Source: Rhynochetos jubatus
Lineage: Eukaryota; Chordata; Aves; Eurypygiformes; Rhynochetidae
DNA: 64,000 nt
Assembly: GCA_027574665.1 (NCBI GenBank)
Contig: CM050657.1
Coordinates: 24,158,700-24,222,699 of the forward strand
Direction: 5' to 3'
This document shows positions 47,001 to 58,530 of the stretch, one piece after another (position 1 is the stretch's first letter; each line of letters starts with the position of its first letter). The notes below the pieces were generated by a model. That model saw nothing but the letters and a program-made list of their open reading frames with translations. It searched no databases and had not been told where the DNA came from. The position numbers were made by a program, and so were the translations under genes.

Positions 47001-50000
47001 CGCCCCGCGGGCCGGGCAGGGTGGCGGGGGATGACACACCGGGCAGCTTTCCCGCTCGTTCCCTGCGGGGCTCCGGCTTATTTCACACGGTTCCCGCAGC
47101 AGCGCATGTGGCACCGACATTCCCCTGCTCCTTCCCCTCTGCCTTCAAGCAGAGCTTCCCGGGCAGCAGCCAGGCAGTGCCAGCTGCCCCGAGCACACGG
47201 GCGGCGTGTCACAGTAAATCGCTAACGGGACTGCTCCAGCCGCGGGTACAGGGGATACTTCGCGCTGATTGCTAACGGAGCCGATTCCTGTGAGAGGGGC
47301 AGCCTGGCCCCGTTTCTCATTCCAACCCCCCCTCCCGCCAGACAACGCGGCTGCCGGCAGTCGGGCCGAGCTCCGCGGGGCCGCAGCCACCTGTGCTCCC
47401 CGGTCGCGGTCCCCGGTCGCGGTCCCCGCTCGGCCCTCGGGGCCCGGTGCTGGAGTGAACCCGCTGCTGCCGGTACGGGTGGTTTTCCCGCACGGACCCG
47501 ACCTCTTCCCTCCCGTACTCGAGCACAACTCAGTGTTTCTCCTCTGGGGCTGCCCAGAAGCGACCCTCGGAGGAGGGAGCTACACGCACACCCCGGCGCC
47601 CGCAGATCCGCGGCCCGGCAGGTCACGGCCCTCGCACCCGCTTCTGCTTCCCTTGAGCGTGAACAGCGCTGCTCCCCCACCCGCGCATTTTACGTCCCAC
47701 ATCAGTTTCCGCAGCCCGTAGCCCCGAGGGCTGGCAGCTCTTGCCCAGCGTGCCCGGTGCAGCCGGCCTGCCCGTCGGGGTGCCCTGGGGCTTCGGCATG
47801 CCCGGTCCCTAGTTCCTCTGCCCGGCCAAGGGCGCACGGGTTTCTGTGCCCCTCCCGGGAGGGGCCGTTTGTGCGTGAAGGCAGTCGAAGATCTAGAAAC
47901 GTGTTTTAACCAAGAAATAAAATAGCCCTGTGGGGAGCGATCATAGTTCCATGTATTTCTCGGTTAAAATACGTTTCTCCACCTTCGCCTGTAGACATAA
48001 AACGAAACCCTTACCGGCCATCGGCGGAGAAACGCATACCCTAAACCCTGGACTGCATCAATTGTGCCACAGGAACGGGCCCCCTGTGTTTGCGCACCCA
48101 GGCGCGCAACACCGCACGCCGCCCCTCAGCACCCAAACGAAACGGCGGAGGGGTGAGGCCCGCGGGAGAGACGCTCTGCGGGGCTGTCCTCCCCGGCCGG
48201 CCCTCTCCGGGCAGAGCAGCGGGCAGCCGGAGCCAGCTGGGCCCCGCCGCGGCGGCGCACCCGGGCCCAGGACCGCCGGGCTCCCCAGGGCCGGGGCCGG
48301 CTTCCTCCTGCCGGCCACCCATGCTGCTCCCGGCGCTCCCCTGCGCAGGCATTTCCGCGGCGCGGGCCGGTGCAGGTGTAACAGCACCGCTGCGTGTGTC
48401 ATCACCTCCGCCAAACGCAGATCCCTGCCTTTCACTCCTGAGCCGGGCGCGCAGCTCCTTGCCAGGGCTCGCTCGCTCGCAGGGAACATCTGACATCCGA
48501 GGGGCTCGTTTGGGGGTCTCCGCTAGCCCCACCAAGGCTGGATTTCGGATGAAAACCAGGGCAGAAGCTCAGCCCAGCGCTGGGAGCGACGAACGGGCCG
48601 AGCAGCAGCAAAGGTGAGAGCGCAGCCCCGTGTGCGGTTACTCGAACGTGTGACAGAAGGGCGGACAGGCACTGTCGGGCTCTCCCCGGTGCTATTTAAG
48701 CCCTGCTTAAGCACAGTAAAAGACATCAAAGAACCGTCTAAAAGCGCAGGAGCCCGACACTGCATCAGAGCCCGGACACTGTAGCTGCAGTTAAGCGGAG
48801 AGCCGAGGTGTTACGGGCACTCCCGGCAATGCCGCAGCGAGGGGACGGGCAGCGAGCGATCCCTCCCTGGTGAAGGAGCAGTGGATCCCGCCACGACCCC
48901 GGGGAGCGGCCCCATCGCCGGTGCCGGCGCGCCCGGGTGAGCCCCCGCCACTCCCGGGGCCGGGCAGGAGCCTAACAAACGCGGAGAAAGCGAGTGCAGA
49001 GGGAGCCGCGGAGCTGCTCCCGGGCCGGGCCTGCCGCCGCCCGCAGGGGTGGGGGAGGCAGGAGCGGGGCAAGCAGCGGAGGGGGGCTCACGGCGCCGGT
49101 GCCCGGACCTCGGCCCGCCGCGGCCAGAGGCAGATCTCGCCGCGGGACTATGAGGGGTGGCGGGGAATGGGAGTGGGCTCTCCATTCTTCACACGAGGGC
49201 AGAGAAGCCCCGGCCCTAGCCCGTTCCCGGAGCGGGGAAGCCGCGAAGGGGGCGGGCAGATTGGGGCTGAGCCCCGGCCGCGCAACCCCGCTAAAGACGC
49301 GCCCCGAGAGGGGCTGCAAATCGGGGCTTTGCCCTGCTGCTCCGGTACCGAGCTGGGCCGGGCCGGGCCCCCAAGGGAGCAGGGGACCCTCCTCTGTGGC
49401 CCCAAGGCCAGTATTCCGGCTGGGAAGCCGCTGAGCGCGTCCGCGCGGGGTGGAATCGCCGTGCGGAGCGGGGCATGGCAAGCGACCGGGGTCTCCGCCG
49501 AGGGCACCGGGGAGCGCCGCAGGGGACACGGGGCAGGGTGCCGCCCCCACGCCTTGCCCCGGCAGCCCGGCGGAGTCTTCCCACGACAGCCATGCCTTCA
49601 GCTACAGCGCTGATCGGACTCGAGTAGTCCGAGCGGGTTTTTTTCTACTCACCCCCGTGCAGGCAGCAGAGCCGATCTCTACCTGGAAGGTTTGGGCTCG
49701 GTTCGTTTGACAATGTGGCAGGCTTCCTCTCCCAAACGTTTTTTTGTTGTTTTCTCTTGGAAAGAAAACGTGCTTGTGGCGGGGAGCGACGGGATGCTCC
49801 CCTCTCGGAGCGCCCCGCTCCCGTCCGGCCGGCGCAGCCAAGCCGCCGCCTGCAGGCACCGGGGCAGGGCTCCGGTCTCCCGCACCGAGACCCGGACGGG
49901 GACAGGCGACACAGCCCCTTTGTCCGCCGGCTCCTGCTCCGCTCCGGGCGCCTTGCCGCGCCTCCGCTCCCGGGGACGGCACACGGCTAGTGCCGCGGTG

Positions 50001-50280
50001 CAGCCGTAAGTAACCACCTCTCGGGACCGCTCTAGTCCGCAGCACGCTGCGACGGTAACTGCATTAACCCGCAATAATTCGGCTCGTGTAGGAACGGCAC
50101 GGACACGGATCTAAAAGCGGACCCAGGCGCGACTTCTTTGAGCCCCGTTTCCCCGCTGCGGCGGCGGAGCGGGACTCTGGGGGCCGGGCTGGGGCGCGCT
50201 CGGTACCCCGGCGCCTTCCCCTTCCTCGGCACAGCTACCAAAACAGCCGGCACAGGGCAGTCACCGTGGTACCGTTTCAA
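47001..50280. promoter_or_regulatory. CpG-rich domain upstream of FOXL2
   Basis: Continuation of the FOXL2 CpG domain, without a supported gene. Short tandem repeats occur, such as a 14-bp unit twice at 47400-47427. An AT-rich island at about 47880-48010 breaks the GC-rich sequence and could be a conserved element. Confidence 0.5.
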
Positions 50281-52525
50281 GTATTTCTAGTTTCTTCCCT
50301 TTTTCCCGTTTCTTTCCCCAAATACTACTAGTCTTTAAGATCGTGGAGTATTTATTTCCATAACAAACAAGGGAAAATAAGGTGCCATGTAAACCCGGCC
50401 TGCGAGGGTCTGTCCTGCACCCCGGCGCTCACAGAATTAACTAAATGTAAATTAAATATTCTGGTCTCAATAAAACCGCATCCGATTTAATCTGTTAAAA
50501 GGCTGGGAGAGGGAAGCGTTTTCCTGCGTTCCCTATGCGCGGGAGCTCCGGGTGCCGGTGGCCAGAGCAGCGCGGAGGTGCCCGCGGGACGCGGCTCCTC
50601 CAGCCCCCGCAGCCCGAGGGCAGCTCGGGCCGGGCCGGGCCTGGCCCCGCCGCCCCCTCCCTCCCCAGTGCCGGCTTCGCTCCCTTTCGTAATGACACCT
50701 GAAGACAGGGCTCGATCCCGGGGGTGCTTATTAGCAACACAGCACCGGCTACCAGGAATAATCATCCTTGCAGCTTCAACGCAACCGTTACGCGAGACAA
50801 AACCGCGTGTGTCGCTCCCTTTAGACCCTAAAGTGCGGCTGGAGAAAGTTTTCGTTTTCAGAACCTCACCTCTCACTTGGCCTACAGATCCCCTCGCTCA
50901 TCTAGGGACACGGCAGCACACACGATCCTACTTTCCCGTGTACTCAGGGTTCGCAGCAGCACGGTCCCGAACACTGCACAAACGCTCTTTAATTACATTA
51001 CTCGGCATATGAGGCCAGAACAAGGAAATATTCACCTGGAAAGTGTCTTCTTCTGCATGAATGAGTCTCATTGTCAAAACCTTGAGCATATATAGGTGCG
51101 TATGCATTTTGCAGTGGAGAATTTAGTTTCTCATTTATACTGTAAAGCTAAAAATTCTGGTAGCTTCAGGCTTGTTTTTACAAGCTCCCAGCCGTACAAG
51201 GATTTCTGTTTTTACAGGAAAAACTAAGCAGTCCATAGACCATGGTGGCTGTACATCCATAATGTGAGCTTCATGAGGAACAGAGCAACTTTATTATGAT
51301 CTGGACTGAAATCACATTGAATAAAAGCCCATCTAACAGGGCCTGAGGGATAGGTCACAAATGGGCTCAATTCTATAGCCACTCCAATGGGAATTTTGGA
51401 AGGAAAGGATTTAGGATCAGGAGAGGAGATCTCCCTCTTTAGCTGACACTATGAAGATACTTTTCACTGTTCCATTTAATTTTAAGCCCGTTCCTACTGC
51501 CTCGCTATCAAAAAAATCTATATCTCATGAGAAAGGCAGCCCCAACCTTTTTCCCTCTTATATTCCTACTTCCCATCTCTTCCCTGCTCGGTTTCTTCTC
51601 TGTAGCCTGAGCCAGAGTCTTCGCTACAGTGTATTTGTTTATCCTTAGAGGACAGGCCTACAGGAAAACAAACTATATATTTCACTCTACCATTTGGTAG
51701 TTCCTTTCTTTCATCTGAAAACACAGCCTGATCCAGGGAAGGTTCTTGAATTCACACAACCGGTTACATGATGAAATGCAAACAGTTTCTTGTGGTATTA
51801 AATGGCAGCCCGCAGCAGAGTTCAGGTTGGCTGTTATGGATTCACTAGTTAGGGCTCTGCAGGATAATCCTGTGTTACTGCCATCCTGCAGTTAGTGGCC
51901 TACAGCAACGCTGCCGAATGCTGCAAATAAAAACAAACAAGCCAGCCTCCTCTTTTTAGACAGAGTAGAAATTATGTCTCTTTAGGAAGCTCGAAGCAAA
52001 GATCGTTTGTATCGGAGTCTGACAACTTCCAAAGCAAGCTGCTCTTTCTAGCACTTCCAAATTGATGCTTATTTTTCTACAAAGCATGGGTGGGAAATAA
52101 AAAGGGAACAAAAAACCCCGAACCGTGCGAGTCCACTCATGTCCAGATCACCCTGAAGTTGCAAATTAATAGCATTGTACAACAAAATGAGAGCCAAAGC
52201 AGGCTTTTCTCATTGTTGCTACAGAGATACGCTGTTTAACAGATCATTTGTAGGTAATAAAAAATCTGCATGCTTGTTTACACTGTTTCAAAAATCACAC
52301 TGTTAAAGATCCAAGCAAGGAAAATGGTACAAATTTGAGATTATTAACAAAAAAAAAAAAAAAAAGAAAAGGCTACAAGGAAAATTCTTCCAACCAACCT
52401 AGGGACATCAAAGAGAATTCATGTCTCCTATTATTACTTCTCTGAGAACATAGGTCCCAAACTATAGCCACGATTCTCTCTGAACTCCTATAATCTACTC
52501 AAATCTGTTTTCATCCAGGTTCTAG
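50281..52525. other. Gene-free stretch
   Basis: Begins with an AT-rich block (50281-50505) at the edge of the CpG domain, then a last GC-rich patch (50510-50700), then ordinary AT-rich sequence. An A17 run lies at 52349-52365. No gene recognised. Confidence 0.5.
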
Positions 52526-52769
52526 GACATTACTGCTTTGAGGAAACAATATTTGAAAAGGTTATTCAGGTTAGAAGTTGAAACTCCTAAAATTAGGAGA
52601 CAAAGATTTGCTAACATACTAGAACAACATGACCAGAGTGCTAGTGACTGGGAGAAGAACAATCCCTCACCTGATAAAACTTGGCTGACAAAAGCCCTTT
52701 TAGAGCGACAGTCATACTGGGAAAGCTGGTTTAACCTGGAGAGTCTGTACAACAGGCGTGGGGCTGAAG
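52526..52769 (+). CDS. Candidate exon of unknown gene
   Basis: A plus-strand frame of about 81 codons (244 bp) has the look of a real exon. It is preceded by a pyrimidine-rich stretch and AG (TTTTCATCCAGGTTCTAG) and followed by a strong donor, GAA/GTAAGC, at 52769/52770. An in-frame stop at 52523 lies just before it, and if the donor is unused the frame ends at 52786. The peptide is charged and mixed, with Trp-containing motifs SDWEKNN, DKTWLTK and SYWESWFNL. No Met starts it, as expected for an internal exon. I do not recognise the family, and it does not match the FOXL2-neighbour protein as I remember it. It lies upstream of FOXL2 on the opposite strand, so a divergently transcribed gene is possible. 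Confidence 0.35.
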
Positions 52770-52786
52770 TAAGCTCTAGCAGTTGA

Positions 52787-55110
52787 CAACGTTGGGTAGC
52801 TGTGTCCATACCGTGCAGTGGCGGCATATGGGGACACTCATGCGCCTGCCAGGAGCTCCCGCTCCTACAACAGACCTGGCCAGATGGGGACACGCGTGCA
52901 CATGTTTGCAGCTACGCTCATTTTATTTTGAGGGAGTAGCTCATGGTGACTCACTCAGGCCACTGCATTTGGGCAGCACTGCTGTGTAATGTGAATTCAA
53001 CTTTTGTCTTTTGCAGCTTCTTGAGGATTTGTGTGGGGCATGTTCAGTGTTCTCTGTCCACTTTCTGCATGGGAGCAAAGCTATACAGATACAGCAACAT
53101 ACTGTAAAATCCACATGTATATTCAGAGCTTGCTATCTGCATTATGATCACGTAAGTCATGCTCCTTTTCCATTTAGGAGCTACTAGAAGCAGTTGGACT
53201 TGGTTAAAGTGGTCGTGTCTCAAGGTCTTCCAGAACTTGTAGAAGGGGCTAGGTTAGCCAGGAACAGGGTGCTTTTGTTTTAAAATAAGACTGTCCACAT
53301 CTGGAGTTTATGTACGTGTTACCTATATAAACAGTTGGTGAATAGCTCCATATACACACAAAGCTTCCTCCCCATCTGCTTATTGAACAGAAGCTCTAGA
53401 TGAAACACTCAGTACCCTGCCAGATCCAGAGGGCAGAGTTAAGCTGAGAGAGCATGACCATGCCCCTGCAGACGGCATCCACCCTCTTAAAAACTTAAGT
53501 GTTAGATGCAGCCCGCAATCAGGAGGAGTACGTGGCATCGCCACGCTGATGTACGTGCAGCCTGCAGTAAAGCCATTGCTCTTTATAAGCTCCCCAGTGG
53601 GAACTGGTGCACTCAAGAGTCCAACCTCCCAGCTCTAGCAGCGCCTCTACTGAGTACATGCTGCACTTTAAAACAATTAGAAGCACAAGGTTGTTTCCTT
53701 TTAAATGTAACTGCTATGTTTCTAGAAAGATTGTAAGATTGTAAATTATATAACTAGGTTTGATCTGCGAACAAATCTGTTTCATTGGATCAAACCACAT
53801 ACAACCTCTAGAAAATCAGGTTAAAAGTGTGATGTGGTGGAAGTGATTTTCTTCCTTTTGGAGGTAAAGAGCTAAGCTTTAGCCAAAGTCAGCCTCAGAT
53901 TATGCAAAGTCCCCCAAAAACCTGAATGCATAACGTGAAAGCATTGGAGACATGGGCTGTGGTGCCAGTGGAAGGTGGATATGACCCTCAGACACCATTT
54001 AAGTCCCTGCATCGTCCCAGCCAACCAGTGGATTTGGAAGCACAATGCAACCCTAAAACATTACATTTCCCTTCACAGCAAGAACAGAAATCTTGAAGAA
54101 ACTGAATATTTCACTTTGAGCTCAGCCACCTAAAATCTGGAACTTGATTTTTGTCTGTGCAATCACCCTGAGGTCTTTGTGTTTATCTCAATCTTATTCC
54201 CACCTTCTGAATATGCAAACCTGAACAGGAAATCTACCAAACATGGGAGTTTGCATGGCATTTCCAGCCTGTCCTACTTTTGACCTGGCCAGAAACATCA
54301 ACATATCAGACTTACTCACGGTTTTCCAGCATTTCTGCTCTTGCTCACAATGAGAGCACGGAAATGCAGAGCAGACCAAACAAAAAATAATTAACCAAAC
54401 TTTCTTAGACTCTCAGAAGGGGCTTGGTTCAAATCCAGTTGAGATGTAGATGAAAGTTCAGCCCCTTCGCTTTATTACAGTTTGTTTACTTACATATAAT
54501 TTCATTTTAACTTGCTTTCCTTTTTTTCATCCATTTTGTAACTATCCCCTACAACAAATAAAAGTGATACAGCCATTACAGGAGTAGCTGTTGGAAGAAG
54601 CTAACCCCACAGGCCAGTCCAGCCTACGCTCGGCACAAGTAATTCCAGCCCGTGACCCAAGGGTTCAGGTCCAAGGTTTGTCAGAGCCAGCCAGCACAGC
54701 CTGGCCAGGCAGCAGCTCCGCGGGGAGGTCAGGACACTAACATCTTCCTGATGGTGGGATTCAGGGCTGGCTGGCACAGCCCACAGAGACGATGCTCCTT
54801 GGAGAGGGGAAGGGTGAGGGTGGCCAGAAGTTTCAAAGATTCAGCCCTTCTCTCAGAGACTGTTGCCAGAGCAGTTCCCGCAGAACTCTGGCCAACGGCA
54901 CAGGTGTGATGGGGGATAAATACCCTCCAGGCTCATAAGAATCACCAGGATGCCCCCAGCAGGGTGCAGAATGCAAAGGTCACCTACGTTGTTTAACAGT
55001 AGAATGCGATTAATTGCAAAATAAATCCCTCTCCCACTTCTTCCTTGTCCCGTTAGTTATCTAGTTAGCTCCATACCATCCACCATCATCTTCCTGGTGC
55101 CAGAGGTGTC
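52787..55110. other. Gene-free stretch
   Basis: AT-rich intergenic-type sequence with short frames only. No mobile element or RNA gene recognised. Confidence 0.5.
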
Positions 55111-55119
55111 TCATAGTAA

Positions 55120-55170
55120 GCACGAAATAATAGTATTTGCATAGGGAGGCAAATACTATTATTTCAGTGC
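55120..55170. ncRNA. Near-perfect hairpin, candidate small-RNA precursor
   Basis: The left arm (55120-55140) and right arm (55149-55170) pair over 21 bp with a single one-base bulge, around an 8-base loop ATAGGGAG. The inner 17 bp (GAAATAATAGTATTTGC and its complement) are perfect. Stem length and loop size are compatible with a short microRNA-like hairpin, but pairing does not clearly continue outward as it should for a full precursor. The alternative is an inverted-repeat remnant. Unrelated to any microRNA I can recall. Confidence 0.35.
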
Positions 55171-57850
55171 GCCACATGCCTGAATATTGTGTTGAGCCCG
55201 TTCTGTTCAGTGGCTTCATGCCTGGCTTAGCCCTCGCACTGCCCACTAAATAGGGAAGCATGGATTGCGCTGAACGTATGGTAAAATCTTCAGCAGATAC
55301 TTAGAATAATAGTTACCAAAAAAAAGTATTCTTCTCCTGTGATTCATTTTTAATGGGCAGGGTGAAAGGCTGGATTTTTTTAACCTTGATTTTATCTGAC
55401 TTAAATAAATAGCAGAGGAAATGAAGGGGTTTGGCTGAGGTTTTTTTTCCTTGAGTGATTTGTTAGCTTTTAGTGCTTTGTGTATCCTAGCATCCTTACA
55501 GAGAGCAGCTCTGAAGATGTGTAGTGCATATCAAGGAACAAATGCACGGCTTACACTCTGAGGAGAAACAGGCTCAGCTTCACCTGATGGATTAGTTCAC
55601 CAACAATTACAACCCTGCTTCACGCATAAGCCTTCACTAGTTGATGTTATGATTGGAATAATATACGGCATTTAAGGCAGCATGTCGCATTTTGGACACT
55701 TATTTTACAAACAGCATCACTGCTGGAAGGCATAAAGCAGAGTTGTACTTGCTATTGGATCCCCCACCAGTCATTTAATGTCACATTTTTGTACGTGCGG
55801 TTTCTCAGAATTAGGTAACACCCAGTATCTTTAAATGCACCTGGGAACTCTTGTCTAAATACTGATCATGACTGCTAATGTCAGACACTGCAGTTTAAAA
55901 ATGGGACAGTTAGACCTTGGCCATAAGGGGCATTAAAAATAATGAACGAAGGGCACTTCAGCACAAACATTCAAGGAAGATATCGCTCCCGCTGAAACTA
56001 AAACAAGAGGGAAAGTCAGCGATCGTTTAATGCTACATGCCCTTGAAGAAATTTTCCTGAGTACCATACACGAGCAAACCCTCTGCTGACCTGTCACACT
56101 GCCGTAGAGATGTAAAGAGCTGTATCTTTTCCCTGCTTGTGGGGAGACTGCAGAGTGATACAAACACCAGGGCTTTTAAACACGCTTTCAGAATAATACA
56201 ACACTGAATTTTGGTTCTTTTGAAGCTAAAAAGGAATTTCCCTCCTGATCTCAAGGGGAGCAGGATTTCCCCTACTGTGTCAGATTCTTCATAATGAAAA
56301 GGTACTTTTCTGCTTCAGCTCTTTCGGTGGGGTGAGGTGTTAATCCAGCACTGTCACGGCCTTCAGCCATTTTGCACGTTTGCTGTGAATTAACAGATGG
56401 AGAAACTACATTTTATGATGCATTTGAAGCCCAGTTTTTCTAGTAAGCTACACATGTACAAAACAAGCTTTTACAGCTAGCTCTGGGATAGAAAAAGAAA
56501 GAAGTAAGGCCATCTGTCCTTTCTTGCTCAAGTGTCTACGCGCAGGATCTTGCCGGTGTCAGTGATATGTAAAGTCAGTCCTTACTTCGTTAAGGCTGCC
56601 TACAGAAGGACTGAGGTGAGTCCTTCGCACTCTTCAATTCATGGAGCTGGTGGAAGTCTGTATTTTGAAAAACCATTTGTTAGGAGGCTCCCCCCTTTCT
56701 GGAGAGACTGTTAGGTTTTTCAGGCTGTTGTAGAAGAGATTCTTTCCTGAAGCTAGTAAAACACTTTGTTTCTGGAAAAAAGTGTATTTTTATAAACAGT
56801 TATTTTCAGCTGAACAACATCACCAAAAATCCCACCTTGGCTTCAGTTTTTCATTAGAAATGGCGTAATTTTTTGACAAAAAGCAAAACTGCATAACTAT
56901 TCCTCTGAGCAAAAGTGGTTTGATGAATACTTCTGACTAGAACTGCCCTGGGTCTCTGAAATGTCCGGCTGACATGCGCCCTGGGCAGGAGCAGAGGCTG
57001 GGATCAGGGTCTGAGTGACGCACAGGCCATCTGTGGCTTTCCCCTCAGACCGCAGACAGCGGTGATGTGGTTGTCCCACCTCTGCTGCCTCGCAGCCCAG
57101 CCAGCAGTCAGCCACCAGACAAGACGTTTCAGGGAAGCTTTAGATGGGCAGTAAGTTTGGCTGCTATCTGACTGGAAGAGCCTGTCCACAGTTTGGTCTG
57201 GTATTTTAAAAGCGGTGTCATTGTGCAGCAGCTGCTGCTAGAGTACCTACAGTTAGTTGTTGGTGGGTTAGAGGCCGCTCCTGCTTGCAGAACAGTTGCA
57301 AACTTGGGGTGTTCGTTATGCAGCTACACTGTTTCCTCTCAATTTCAGTGTTTCTGAAGATTGACAGAGAAGCTATCTATCAGGATCGTCTGCACATCAC
57401 ATCAGGGTCGTCACATCACCACAACTCTGATTAGCCACCTTTTCCCTTTAGTTTTGGTCCAATGTAGCTTTTTCTAAACCGTGATACTTACAGTCAATAA
57501 ATAGAACCGTTGCACGCTGTTTGCGTGACTGAAATCAGCTTACTTTGTACCATTTCTTCCAATAAAACAATCGTAACATCCTTAAGGACAGGGAGGCTTG
57601 CTCCCTCTTGCCTCCCTGGTGCAGTAGTAAGCCAGGTTCTCCCACTCTCCCTACCCCTTTTCTTAAATGCTGTTTCTCAAGTCTCCCTAGGCGAGGCTAC
57701 AAGGCTTATTTCGGTTCTTCAGTGGCTGCATTAGTCAAACACACAGCAGATGTCAGTGCATTACAAAACTTGGTTTGAGCGTAATCAAAGAAGTTACAAA
57801 CGAGAAACGTAAAGGGGAAAGGAAAAATGCAGGGAAGTGCAAAGCTCTGA
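55171..57850. other. Gene-free stretch
   Basis: AT-rich sequence with short frames only. Nothing supported. Confidence 0.5.
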
Positions 57851-57859
57851 AGCTGTCGA

Positions 57860-58530
57860 GGAGGTCATCCCCCCGCGTCTGACACTCTCTCGTTAACGCT
57901 AACCCTGGGCGCGTTGCTGCAATTTTACAGTTTCTCGGGTTGAACCCCGCTAAAGCTTTTAAACCTCTCGCCCATCCAGGCTTTTTGCGACCTGTGGCAC
58001 ACGATTGCCTGCTGGTATGGGAAAGTGATGCGTAGGTATTTCCCCCCCCTTTGCACAGTTCAGACCGCAGCAGTGCAGTCGAGAGCGGAGCAAACGGAAA
58101 GCATCGCTGCGGCTCGCTTCGGTCTGTAACTAGAGATTCTCTCCCTGCTTTAGGAAAGGCAGTCTAAGCAAAATATTTCCCTGGCCCGGGTGTCACGGCT
58201 GAAACTGAGGTGGGTCGTTCAGAGTCAAGCTACGCATACCCTAAACCAGACCTCGGTCCTGCTCCTGCTCCTCGCGATTTCTCCGATGTCGCAGCGATCC
58301 AGGAACAAAAGAGAGATCCAATTAAAGGCCTCCCTTGTTTCCCCCCGAACAGAGAGCGCCCTGGAAAAATAAACAGCCGCTCTCCCCCTCCGGGAGCTGC
58401 GCAGCTAAAGCCGCGCGAGTGCGTAGGGACCCTTGGGCGATAAGGCACATTCTCAGGAAGCCGAGGACACACACCTCAGTCCGGGGGGCTTCCTCACTTT
58501 GTACACCCAGTTTCCCCGCGTGACACAGAT
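57860..58530. promoter_or_regulatory. Weak CpG-enriched patch
   Basis: CpG dinucleotides are clearly more frequent here (for example CGCGTTGC, CTCGCGATTTCTCCGATGTC) than in the AT-rich flanks, though less dense than in the islands near FOXL2. It may be a distal regulatory element or a minor promoter. No exon can be supported. Confidence 0.3.

Noticed and set aside
51330-51425. Sequence resembling an ancient amniote interspersed repeat (CAATGGGAATTTTGG, GGATCAGG)
   Set aside because: Match is from memory and too short to name a family.
52526-52769. Assignment of the candidate exon to FOXL2NB (the FOXL2 neighbour gene)
   Set aside because: Position and strand would fit, but the peptide does not resemble the human protein as I remember it, so no symbol was given.
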